From the NCBI GenBank assembly GCA_001789205.1, contig MFYT01000047.1:48415-59636 (forward strand): DNA of 11,222 bases, given 5' to 3'. Position 1 is the first letter of the stretch. The number at the start of each line of letters is the position of its first letter. Shown here piece after piece: positions 4,844-11,186 of the stretch. Position numbers and translations under genes: made by a program. The notes under the pieces are model-generated. The model was not told where the DNA came from, ran no database searches, and saw only the letters and a program-made list of their open reading frames with translations. The DNA is from Candidatus Raymondbacteria bacterium RIFOXYA2_FULL_49_16. GTDB lineage: Bacteria; Fibrobacterota; OXYB2-FULL-49-7; XYB2-FULL-49-35.

Positions 4844-7291
4844 ATGCTGATAAAAATAGCGCAAGGGCTGCTCCTACTGGCGGTGTTTGGATTTCTGCAC
4901 TGTTCAAAAGGCAGCGGGCCATTTGAACGCGACAACCTGCTCGATCCGGAAGGCACAAATTGGCACCCGCCCATGGTCATTGCCATGGACGATAGTTTGA
5001 TAGCGGTTGGAGACAGTATCACCATTCGCGCGTCAGGTAGTGATCCCAATGGAACCGTTATGGAATACCTGTGGGCGCTTGACGGTTTTTCATATAAAAA
5101 CAAAACAGATAGCGGTGAAATCACGATTGCTTTTCAGACCGCGGGCATAAAGACCGTACTGGTCAAAGTGCTGGATAACGATAGCATTGAATCCGAGACC
5201 GACAGCATTATTATTATCGTGATGGGTGATGCGCCTATCAATGTTTCACCCGTAAACGGCGTATTGTCACAAACGGCCAGGCCAACGTTGCGCTGGATTC
5301 CCGGCAAGTTCAACAGCAGTTTCACGGTCTTGCTCGATACCGTGAATCCTCCCGTCTCGGTTAAAAAAACAGGCGTAACAGACAGTTCGTTTGCCGATAC
5401 AACCAGGGACCTGAAATACGGCAAAACCTACTACTGGCGGATTATCGGCGTAGATCCCTTTAGCCAAACCGCGCCTGGCGAAGTGTGGCAATTCAACACC
5501 CCATTGACATCAGGCATGAAACTCATCTCAGCGGCTGGACATGTTTTTTCCATGGGTCAAAACACTACTGCCATGCCAGTGCATTCTGTGCAATTCACCT
5601 ATGATTTTTTTATGGACAGCTCCGAAGTAACACAGGAGGATTTTTTCCGGATCATGGGGACAAACCCCTCCTCTTTTTCAGAAACGTCCAACCTTCCTGT
5701 GGAATATGTGACGTGGTTCGACGCAGTATTATACTGTAACAAAAAAAGCGAGCTGGAAGGGAAAGATACTGTATACGTATACACCTGGATTTCCGGAACA
5801 CCGGGGAACGGCTGTAGCGGACTGACCGGCCTTTCCATTGACATGAGCAAAGACGGGTATCGCTTGCCAACAGAGGCGGAATGGGAATATGCCTGCCGCG
5901 CTAACACAGCCACTGAATACTACTGGGGCAATGGGGCTTCTAACGCGTATGCCTGGTATTCCTCGAATACTGCAACCATACAACCCGTTGCCACCAGGCT
6001 GCCAAACGCCTTTGGGTTGTACGACATGGCTGGAAATGTGCGGGAATGGTGTAATGACTGGTACACGAGTTATAGCAATAACATGGTATATGACCCTGTT
6101 GGGCCAGCATATGGCACCTATCGTGTGTTACGTGGTGGTGCATATGACGATCCCTTTATTAATACCTTTGCTTCCGCCTATCGGACAAACGACTATCCCT
6201 ATACTCGGTCCACCAGCACTGGTTTCCGGGCAGTGCTGAGTCTATCTGTCTCAACACCTGTTATCATATACCAACCGCAATCCCAGACAGTAGACATTGG
6301 GCAAACCGTTACCTTCAGCGTATGGGCAAATGGGTATCCGCCCCCAGCTTGCCAATGGCAGAAAAATGGTATTGATATCAGCGGAGCGACATTCGCGAAT
6401 TACATTATCGCTTCAGCACTGCCATCAGATTCCGGGGTATATACGGTAGTGGTATCAAACAGCCGGGAGCGGGTAAAAAGCGATTCTGCGGTGCTAACAG
6501 TAATTGATACAACCACGATAAAGTATGTTACCACGGACAGCATGGTCTCTATTTCCGGCGCAATGTTCCCAATGGGTTCGGATCTGAACGCTGATGAGCA
6601 GCCAATTCACACGGTATCCATAAGCGGTTTTTTTATGAGCAATACCGAGGTGACGCAAGGCGAGTATGTGCGAGTCATGGGCGTCAATCCCTCATATTTT
6701 GCCAGCGACACAAATCAACCCGTGGAAAACCTGACCTGGTTCGACGCAGTGCTCTATTGCAATAAACGAAGCGTTTTGGAAGGTCGGGATTCGGTATACT
6801 CGTATATTGGAATTTCCGGGATCCCGGGCAATGGCTGTACAGGACTGACTGGACTTGCGATCACCATGACCAACAACGGGTACCGTCTGCCAACAGAAGC
6901 TGAATGGGAATTTGCCTGCCGCGCTGGAAGTGTTGACGACTTCTTATGGGGTTCATATCCGCCAAATTCCATACAGGATACGACACTCATTGATAGCAAC
7001 GCATGGTGGGCAAACAACAGCGGCAACATTTCGCATGCTGTTGCCCAAAAAAGATACAATGGGTTTGAGCTGTACGACATGACCGGCAATGTGCAGGAGT
7101 GGTGTAATGACTGGTATGACGCCTATGGCAGTGGCATGGAATACGATCCCATTGGGCCAATGAGCGGTACCTCCCGCATTACGCGCGGCGGTTCATGGAC
7201 CAGCAATGGAATCGACCTCCGTTGCGCTGCCCGGATATACCTTCCCCCTGTCCGGGTCAACTGGCTCGGTTTCCGGGTAGTTTCCCGGTAA
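4844..7291 (+). CDS. Lipoprotein with PKD, Fn3-like, FGE, Ig and second FGE domain
   Basis: The start ATG at 4844 follows GGAG with 8 bases of spacing. The 815-residue product begins with a lipoprotein signal (residues 1-20, 'FGFLHC', Cys20, with an unusual His at -1), then a PKD-like domain (about 42-126), an Fn3-like domain (130-219, 'YYWRIIGVD'), FGE-sulfatase (SUMF1-type) domain 1 (about 226-466), an I-set Ig domain (473-554, 'QPQSQTVDIGQTVTF', 'YQ/QWQKNG', 'SDSGVYTVVVSN') and FGE domain 2 (565-815). FGE landmarks are present twice: 'EVTQ', 'MG.NPS.F', 'V.(Y/N)(V/L)TWFDAVLYCNK', 'GYRLPTEAEWE(Y/F)ACRA', 'GLYDM.GNV.EWCNDW', 'RGG(A/S)(Y/W)' and 'GFR'. In both modules the catalytic Cys pair that formylglycine-generating enzymes carry after RGGS is absent, so sulfatase activation is unlikely; a ligand-binding or structural role is inferred. 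It is the last gene of the operon; a 105-base gap follows. Confidence 0.9.
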   Translation: MLIKIAQGLLLLAVFGFLHCSKGSGPFERDNLLDPEGTNWHPPMVIAMDDSLIAVGDSITIRASGSDPNGTVMEYLWALDGFSYKNKTDSGEITIAFQTAGIKTVLVKVLDNDSIESETDSIIIIVMGDAPINVSPVNGVLSQTARPTLRWIPGKFNSSFTVLLDTVNPPVSVKKTGVTDSSFADTTRDLKYGKTYYWRIIGVDPFSQTAPGEVWQFNTPLTSGMKLISAAGHVFSMGQNTTAMPVHSVQFTYDFFMDSSEVTQEDFFRIMGTNPSSFSETSNLPVEYVTWFDAVLYCNKKSELEGKDTVYVYTWISGTPGNGCSGLTGLSIDMSKDGYRLPTEAEWEYACRANTATEYYWGNGASNAYAWYSSNTATIQPVATRLPNAFGLYDMAGNVREWCNDWYTSYSNNMVYDPVGPAYGTYRVLRGGAYDDPFINTFASAYRTNDYPYTRSTSTGFRAVLSLSVSTPVIIYQPQSQTVDIGQTVTFSVWANGYPPPACQWQKNGIDISGATFANYIIASALPSDSGVYTVVVSNSRERVKSDSAVLTVIDTTTIKYVTTDSMVSISGAMFPMGSDLNADEQPIHTVSISGFFMSNTEVTQGEYVRVMGVNPSYFASDTNQPVENLTWFDAVLYCNKRSVLEGRDSVYSYIGISGIPGNGCTGLTGLAITMTNNGYRLPTEAEWEFACRAGSVDDFLWGSYPPNSIQDTTLIDSNAWWANNSGNISHAVAQKRYNGFELYDMTGNVQEWCNDWYDAYGSGMEYDPIGPMSGTSRITRGGSWTSNGIDLRCAARIYLPPVRVNWLGFRVVSR

Positions 7292-7360
7292 CTGATAAAA
7301 CTGCCGGTTTATTTAAAACATCTTATCAAGGTATGTGGTACTGACCAAACCGTACGTATC

Positions 7361-7390
7361 TTGACAATTACACGGCGCAAGCGCTATTTT
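7361..7390 (+). promoter_or_regulatory. Candidate sigma-70 promoter for the 7397 lipoprotein gene
   Basis: TTGACA (7361-7366, perfect -35), an 18-base spacer and TATTTT (7385-7390, 4/6 of the -10) lie just before the ATG at 7397. Transcription starting 6-7 bases past the -10 would begin at or next to the start codon, giving a leaderless mRNA; this fits the absence of a ribosome binding site there. The rest of the gap 7292-7360 shows no clear terminator. Confidence 0.35.
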
Positions 7391-7396
7391 TTACAC

Positions 7397-8293
7397 ATGG
7401 GTTTTTATCAGTCGTGTAACCGCAAAGCGCCGTTACTTTTGCTTGCGCTGTTTCCAGTGATATTTTTAACCAGTTGCGTGACAGTGAGGAATATTACCGA
7501 AAAAAGCATTATGCGTTCGAACCCGCAACTATCATCCATTGAAACAGCCAATGCTGTTCCGCGCAAATCAATACTTCTTTCCGGGACCGTCCTGCGCTAC
7601 ACCGGGACATTACGGCCAATCGTTGTCCACGATTCATCCGCAACAATCTCATCCCCGTATTTGTTTATCACGGACTCGGCATTCATCGATAACACATCAA
7701 TCATGTATCAGTCCACAACAGTAATTAATGGCAGTATCGCCTATTCACTTTCCAACTATCTGTTGTTAGGAAGCACAATTGCCGCATCAGCCGGGACATT
7801 GGCCGACGTGCCAAAGTCTTTCCAGCAATACCTTACCAGAGACACCAAGGAAGTCTCGATATTTTTCCGGTTCAATACCTATAGCAAACCCTGGTCATTC
7901 TCCTGGAGGCCTGAACTGCTTATCGGGAATGTCACAGGCGAGAACTTCTACAAAGTTGACAGCCTCATGGACTCAACACATATTGATTTTGAATTCCGGT
8001 CCCTGACCAACACCATAACGCTCCGATACCAGATAAATAAAGGAATTGGTTTTTTTTGGGGGGTCAATTTCATCTCACGTCCCTACGCAGTCACGAACAG
8101 GTCTTTGATCACAGAGTCATTCATAACCCCCTATGTTGGCGCGGATCTGAGGCTTTCAAGGGAATTAACCCTTAGCCTTTGCGTATCCAAACCCACGGCC
8201 TCAATACTTGAGAATTACACCTTTCCCATGCAACTAGGCGCCAAAATCGAATGGCAATGGTTTTTCCGAAGGAACCAGGAAGCAACACCCTAA
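7397..8293 (+). CDS. Lipoprotein with beta-barrel-like body, unknown function
   Basis: The frame is open from a TTG at 7361, but the ATG at 7397 puts the signal peptide at the N-terminus and is preferred; no clear ribosome binding site precedes it. The 298-residue product has a textbook lipobox, LTSC at residues 24-27, so it is almost certainly a lipoprotein. After a 30-residue polar stretch the body alternates strands and turns ('IMYQSTTVINGSIAYSLSNY', 'EVSIFFRFNTYSKPWSFSW', 'GIGFFWGVNFISRPY', 'GADLRLSRELTLSLCVS', 'LGAKIEWQWFF'), resembling the 'porin-like' barrel proteins common in FCB bacteria, and probably sits at the outer membrane. It lacks the terminal aromatic residue (it ends in 'RRNQEATP'). 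I do not recognise a family. The DUF2007 gene follows after 59 bases on the same strand. Confidence 0.7.
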   Translation: MGFYQSCNRKAPLLLLALFPVIFLTSCVTVRNITEKSIMRSNPQLSSIETANAVPRKSILLSGTVLRYTGTLRPIVVHDSSATISSPYLFITDSAFIDNTSIMYQSTTVINGSIAYSLSNYLLLGSTIAASAGTLADVPKSFQQYLTRDTKEVSIFFRFNTYSKPWSFSWRPELLIGNVTGENFYKVDSLMDSTHIDFEFRSLTNTITLRYQINKGIGFFWGVNFISRPYAVTNRSLITESFITPYVGADLRLSRELTLSLCVSKPTASILENYTFPMQLGAKIEWQWFFRRNQEATP

Positions 8294-8352
8294 TAGGAAA
8301 AGCATCTAAAGAATTATGCCAAATGCGGCAAAACGCTGTGAGAAGAAAGATA

Positions 8353-8565
8353 ATGGACAATATCGAATACGTTGAAATTCTAAAAACAAACAGCATGACA
8401 GATCTGTCCATGATCAATATGATATTGTCCGATGCAAAAATCGAATATTACATCGAGAACGAAACCACCCTGTTTATTCTGCCGCCAATGGCATTACCCC
8501 GTGTCATGGTTCTTAAAGAGCAGTCAGACGAAGCAATCATGCTGCTCAAGACGTACGATTTGTAA
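8353..8565 (+). CDS. DUF2007-family small protein
   Basis: The start is the ATG at 8353, giving 70 residues beginning MDNIEYVEILKTNS; the frame is open further upstream to 8251 but that part overlaps the end of the lipoprotein gene and is basic and unlike the family. A weak AGAAAG precedes the ATG. The pattern 'YVEILKTNSMTDLSMINMIL', then 'DAKIEYYIENE' and the closing 'VMVLKEQSDEAIMLLKTYDL' matches DUF2007 ('putative signal transducing protein'), a ferredoxin-like fold in which a helix and a short beta sheet are followed by 'V.V...D.EEA...L'. No signal peptide or membrane segment, so it is probably cytoplasmic. Its biochemical role is not established. It is probably co-transcribed with the lipoprotein gene. 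Confidence 0.75.
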   Translation: MDNIEYVEILKTNSMTDLSMINMILSDAKIEYYIENETTLFILPPMALPRVMVLKEQSDEAIMLLKTYDL

Positions 8566-8591
8566 TTGACTCAATGACTTTATAACATAAT
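8566..8591 (+). promoter_or_regulatory. Candidate promoter, second TTGACT-N14-CATAAT copy
   Basis: TTGACT (8566-8571) starts right after the DUF2007 stop codon and CATAAT (8586-8591) follows after 14 bases, the same arrangement as at 885-910. It would drive the short ORF at 8653 with a leader of about 55 bases. The short spacer argues for caution. Confidence 0.25.
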
Positions 8592-8652
8592 CTTTTATTG
8601 CATTTATCACCAGCCAAACGTATATTTTACTCCTTCATTTTTCGGAGCAAGA

Positions 8653-8727
8653 ATGGTAAAAAACATACTCTGCATCTCCTGCTTTGTTCTCTGCCTTACC
8701 ATAACCGCTGGTGAAATGAAAATGTGA
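8653..8727 (+). pseudogene. Truncated or interrupted small secreted-protein gene
   Basis: GGAG (8644-8647) lies 5 bases before the ATG at 8653, a good start. The ORF encodes only 24 residues, beginning MVKNILCISCFVLCLTITAG and closing EMKM, then TGA. It is a complete Sec signal peptide: basic N-end, hydrophobic core and a 'TITA' cleavage site, with nothing after it. The stop codon is the first codon of the hairpin at 8725-8775, which begins TGATGA. The hairpin is 51 bases long, a multiple of three, and the same frame continues after it without a stop to 8841 ('ENGSIRECGIRKETKYIRFVG'). I infer that a gene for a small secreted peptide was interrupted by, or truncated next to, the palindromic element. 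Alternatively it may be a genuine very short leader peptide, or chance. Confidence 0.4.
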
Positions 8728-8775
8728 TGAACGACAATTATAATTGAGCCCCTCAATTTTAATTGTCGTTCATCA
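8725..8775. repeat. Near-perfect 24-bp inverted repeat (hairpin, 3-base loop)
   Basis: The left arm 8725-8748 and right arm 8752-8775 pair at 23 of 24 positions; the single mismatch is T8741 against T8759, and the loop is CCC (8749-8751). The arms start TGATGAACGACAATTA and contain a smaller perfect palindrome, CAATTATAATTG (8735-8746). There is no T run on the plus strand after it; on the minus strand the bases after the stem are fairly T-rich (8714-8724), so a minus-strand terminator for the gene ending at 8974 is possible. The long stem, the tiny loop and its position against a truncated ORF also fit a palindromic mobile unit (MITE or REP-like). No transposase is nearby. The hairpin itself is certain; its function is not. 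Confidence 0.85.
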
Positions 8776-8903
8776 GAAAATGGCTCAATCCGTGAATGCG
8801 GCATAAGAAAGGAAACTAAATATATTAGATTTGTGGGCTAAATAAAAATGTGCGAAAAAATATTGACACTACCGGTTCCCGTGCCCTACTCGACAGCTTA
8901 ATC

Positions 8904-8936
8904 GATCAAATTAACTTGATCCTGGTTTTAAGGATC
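8904..8936. repeat. Two overlapping small palindromes (GATC-ended)
   Basis: GATCAAATTAACTTGATC (8904-8921) is an almost perfect 18-base palindrome; only bases 7 and 12 do not pair. It overlaps GATCCT (8918-8923) and AGGATC (8931-8936), which form a 6-bp stem with a 7-base loop. The two structures share GATC at 8918-8921 and are mutually exclusive. An operator, an attenuating alternative structure in the 3' end of the minus-strand mRNA, or chance are all possible. Confidence 0.35.
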
Positions 8937-8973
8937 GTTCGGGTGAGTAAAGAAAACAGATTATAACGTTTCC

Positions 8974-10050
8974 TTATGGTAGATACACCATCTTCCCCAC
9001 CACGGTTTTTCCTCCTACCCTCACCCTGCAATAATAAACCCCCCCCGGCAACCTTGAAGCATTCCATTCCAAGGGTTGCGAACCTTGCGCTGCCAGCCGA
9101 TCCACCAGCTTTCCGCGAACATCATAGATATCAACATCTGCTTTCTGGCTTATGGATATTTTTGTGAAAGGATTGAACGGATTGGGCACTATGGTCACTT
9201 TAATATCGAAATTGCTCTGTGGAACTTTCTCCGTGGAAACACTGTCGCTAAGGTTGCCATAAACTACGAGATGAGTAGTGTTGCCATCCGTAGTCCATGG
9301 ATGAATTGGCGGATAATACCCGGTTGTATTTAAATAACAAGCTTCATTTGCAAATGTTGTAAATTCACCTGTACTTCCTTCTCCTGAACGAGAAAGCAAT
9401 GCGACAGCGTATTTACCATTATGATGTTGTACAATCCAATCTATTTGTTTTGTAATAGGAACCCTAACAAAATGACTGTCCACAGATGTTGGAAGGTTTT
9501 CCAGTAGAACGTTAAAAGCAAAGGTATCCGCGGTACCTTCGACTAAATCAAGAGAATAATCAAGAGATGCCGGTAGAAGCAGGTCTTGATAGACTGCATC
9601 ATCGGACAAACCACCAGGAACTCCATCCCACATTTCAATGCCAGCGGTTACATCTACGACCCCACACCTGATGTTGATGGGGCCGCTGTGGCACCACGGA
9701 ATACTAGAAGGTCTCGCGTACCAATATTCGCCTCGGATAAAGGCCGAATCTACTCTTCCGGTCATTGCTGAATCATTGATATGCGTTGAATAAAACAAAC
9801 TGCACCATCCATAAGTATCATAGATACCTGATCCGCATGAAAACCCGCTTTCCGCATACCCAAGGCCAACCGAGTTGTTGCATGTAGCAATTTTCCCCTC
9901 ATGCATAATCGCGTCTACAGGCAGGGCCGGGCCAGGACTGTCGGCCAGGGCATAGTGGTTCTGCAGGGCCTTGTACCAGAAGACGTGGGTCTCCTGGCTG
10001 TAGAGGCTTGAAACGAGGATCAATGACAAGGTTAATAGGTATTTAAACAT
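8974..10050 (-). CDS. Secreted protein with C-terminal T9SS-type sorting domain, beta-sandwich-like
   Basis: The start is the ATG at 10050-10048, preceded by AAAAGG with 7 bases of spacing; the open frame continues to 10245 but only as a shadow of the neighbouring gene. The 358-residue product has a signal peptide (MFKYLLTLSLILVSSLYSQ, residues 1-19). Residues about 286-358 form a por/T9SS type A sorting domain: 'IVPNPFNPFTKISIS', 'VDIYDVRGKLVDRL', 'LPGGVYYCRVRVGGKTVVGK'. The middle (about 90-265) has a pattern like DNRLRE/CBM96-type beta-sandwich modules ('VDSAFIRGEYW', 'VRVPITKQIDWIVQHHNGKY', 'GEFTTFANEAC', 'THLVVYG'); this is a weak match. Seven Cys in the mature chain could form disulfides. 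It is the second gene of a two-gene unit, 46 bases after the stop of the upstream gene. Likely exported to the surface or medium; function unknown. Confidence 0.8.
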   Translation of the reverse strand: MFKYLLTLSLILVSSLYSQETHVFWYKALQNHYALADSPGPALPVDAIMHEGKIATCNNSVGLGYAESGFSCGSGIYDTYGWCSLFYSTHINDSAMTGRVDSAFIRGEYWYARPSSIPWCHSGPINIRCGVVDVTAGIEMWDGVPGGLSDDAVYQDLLLPASLDYSLDLVEGTADTFAFNVLLENLPTSVDSHFVRVPITKQIDWIVQHHNGKYAVALLSRSGEGSTGEFTTFANEACYLNTTGYYPPIHPWTTDGNTTHLVVYGNLSDSVSTEKVPQSNFDIKVTIVPNPFNPFTKISISQKADVDIYDVRGKLVDRLAAQGSQPLEWNASRLPGGVYYCRVRVGGKTVVGKMVYLP

Positions 10051-10096
10051 ATTTATACCTTTTTCTGTTCGCATAATTATCCAGCATGGGTGCCCC

Positions 10097-11173
10097 CTAT
10101 CGGAGAAAAACAATCTGAATGGTCTTGGTGAAATAATTCGTTCTAACTCTGTAAAAGTAAATACCGCCCGGCACATAATTGCCACGCCCATCCTTGCCGT
10201 CCCAGGATTCGGTATAGGTGCCTGCAGGCTGGTTTGGACGCTCACATCGTTTTATCACAACTCCACGTATGTTAAATACAATTATCGACACATTATAAGT
10301 ATTATTTGATTTTGGTATAACTGGCAATTGATATTTCAGGGTTGTGGCGGGATTAAAAGGATTCGGGTAATTTGAGATTGCATATTCAGATGGATACGAA
10401 TTTTCCGCGGACAATGAATCTAAAAGGCCGTCACTTTTGTTATTAAATGCTATTGGTTTACCTAGCCCTTCATCCCGAATACGAATACTGACAGTAGCAC
10501 CATTCTCTATATGAAAAGGCGGACTGATGGTTATTGTCCCCCCGGCAAGAAAGTCAACTTTTGCCCCACTATCTACAATTGAAGAATCCATTGGCATATC
10601 CCCATTTGACGCTACTCTTCTGTCGTACTGGTATCCGATGTTGAAAGTCATGTTTCGGACTGTCCGCCCGTAATGCACATAAAATGATAAATTAACCGGA
10701 TCATAAGGACAATAATCAATGGCGTGTCTAAATAGAGGGTCAGTGTTCCATTTGGAGTCAACTATGCCCCATTCGGTAGTTTGGATTGCTGAATGATCAT
10801 TCCCATAAGATACCTTTTCTGTCCAGCCTGAGTAACCTTTTTCTACGTAGCTACCATCGGTAATATATGCTGCGTCTGAGTTATTCCCAATAGGCCCGCC
10901 CTCGGACATGTTCCATGCAAAAGAATGGCAGATATATAACATACTTGCATCGGATAATAGTGTAGCGTTCGGATAAAGCTCTTGGAAAAGGGCATTTAAC
11001 GCAGCCATAGTGCTATCGTTATACTCAGGTCCTGAATAGTGAAGCAGAACCGGAGTCCCTTTAGGCGTATAAATGGTATCAATAACAACATACCCATCAG
11101 CATTACCAACGGTGGTCAAACTCATGAGTAAAGCAGTAAGTATTAGTGAAATTGTTTGTCGAGTAGAACTCAT
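10097..11173 (-). CDS. Secreted papain-like (NlpC/P60- or CHAP-like?) protein with T9SS sorting domain
   Basis: The start is the ATG at 11173-11171; AAAGGAGG lies 5 bases before it and excludes the GTG at 11179, which overlaps that signal. The 358-residue product has a signal peptide (residues 1-25, cleavage near 'GNA-DG'). Residues about 75-160 show 'YICHSFAWNMSEGG' (Cys82), 'AAYITDGSYV', 'VSYGNDHSAI' (His127), 'GIVDSKW' and 'PLFRHAIDYCPY' (His150). A Cys at the start of a helix, followed by a 'DHSAI' strand, is the arrangement of papain-like cell-wall hydrolases and amidases, so Cys82 and His127 are possible catalytic residues; this is inferred by eye. Residues about 164-235 look like beta strands, then the sorting domain at 268-358 has 'NYPNPFNPATTLKYQLP', 'VFNIRGVVIKR', 'WDGKDGRGNYVPGGIYFYRV'. 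It is the first gene of the minus-strand unit; its promoter is outside or at the edge of the window. Confidence 0.75.
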   Translation of the reverse strand: MSSTRQTISLILTALLMSLTTVGNADGYVVIDTIYTPKGTPVLLHYSGPEYNDSTMAALNALFQELYPNATLLSDASMLYICHSFAWNMSEGGPIGNNSDAAYITDGSYVEKGYSGWTEKVSYGNDHSAIQTTEWGIVDSKWNTDPLFRHAIDYCPYDPVNLSFYVHYGRTVRNMTFNIGYQYDRRVASNGDMPMDSSIVDSGAKVDFLAGGTITISPPFHIENGATVSIRIRDEGLGKPIAFNNKSDGLLDSLSAENSYPSEYAISNYPNPFNPATTLKYQLPVIPKSNNTYNVSIIVFNIRGVVIKRCERPNQPAGTYTESWDGKDGRGNYVPGGIYFYRVRTNYFTKTIQIVFLR

Positions 11174-11178
11174 AGCCA

Positions 11179-11186
11179 CCTCCTTT
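11179..11186 (-). promoter_or_regulatory. Strong ribosome binding site deciding the start at 11173
   Basis: AAAGGAGG on the minus strand, 5 bases before the ATG, is the best Shine-Dalgarno sequence in the window. It overlaps an in-frame GTG at 11179 and so rules it out as the start. The remaining 36 bases to the window edge show no promoter. Confidence 0.8.

Larger units (their letters stand above)
8566..8973. other. 408-base gene-free stretch between convergent gene blocks
   Basis: No complete gene of normal size is seen on either strand. The stretch holds a promoter-like motif (8566-8591), a short signal-peptide ORF (8653-8727), a long hairpin (8725-8775), an AT-rich segment with several stops in all frames (about 8803-8865) and two overlapping small palindromes (8904-8936). 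No canonical intrinsic terminator with a T run was found for either the plus-strand genes ending at 8565 or the minus-strand gene ending at 8974. Confidence 0.6.

Noticed and set aside
5519-7288. FGE (C-type-lectin fold) modules as targets of a diversity-generating retroelement
   Set aside because: The C-terminal end of module 2 has the right fold position, but no reverse transcriptase or template repeat is in the window and the end is not rich in AAC/AAT codons.
7300-7316. Short stem AAAC-TGCCG-GTTT after the FGE gene as terminator
   Set aside because: Only 4 bp of stem with no following T run; too weak to call.
7291-7412. Perfect 10-bp inverted repeat ACTGATAAAA / TTTTATCAGT around the gap before the 7397 gene
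   Set aside because: The arms are 102 bases apart and one lies inside the coding region; matches of this length and spacing are expected a couple of times by chance in a window this size.
8251-8352. 34-codon N-terminal extension of the DUF2007 protein
   Set aside because: It overlaps the lipoprotein gene's end, is unlike the family's normal N-terminus, and the family pattern starts at the ATG at 8353.
8848-8901. 17-codon ORF MCEKILTLPVPVPYSTA
   Set aside because: No ribosome binding site, no recognisable feature, and length expected by chance.
10051-10245. 65-codon N-terminal extension of the 8974-10050 minus-strand protein
   Set aside because: It overlaps the sorting domain coding region of the upstream gene in another frame, puts the signal peptide in the middle of the protein and lacks the ribosome binding site found at 10050.
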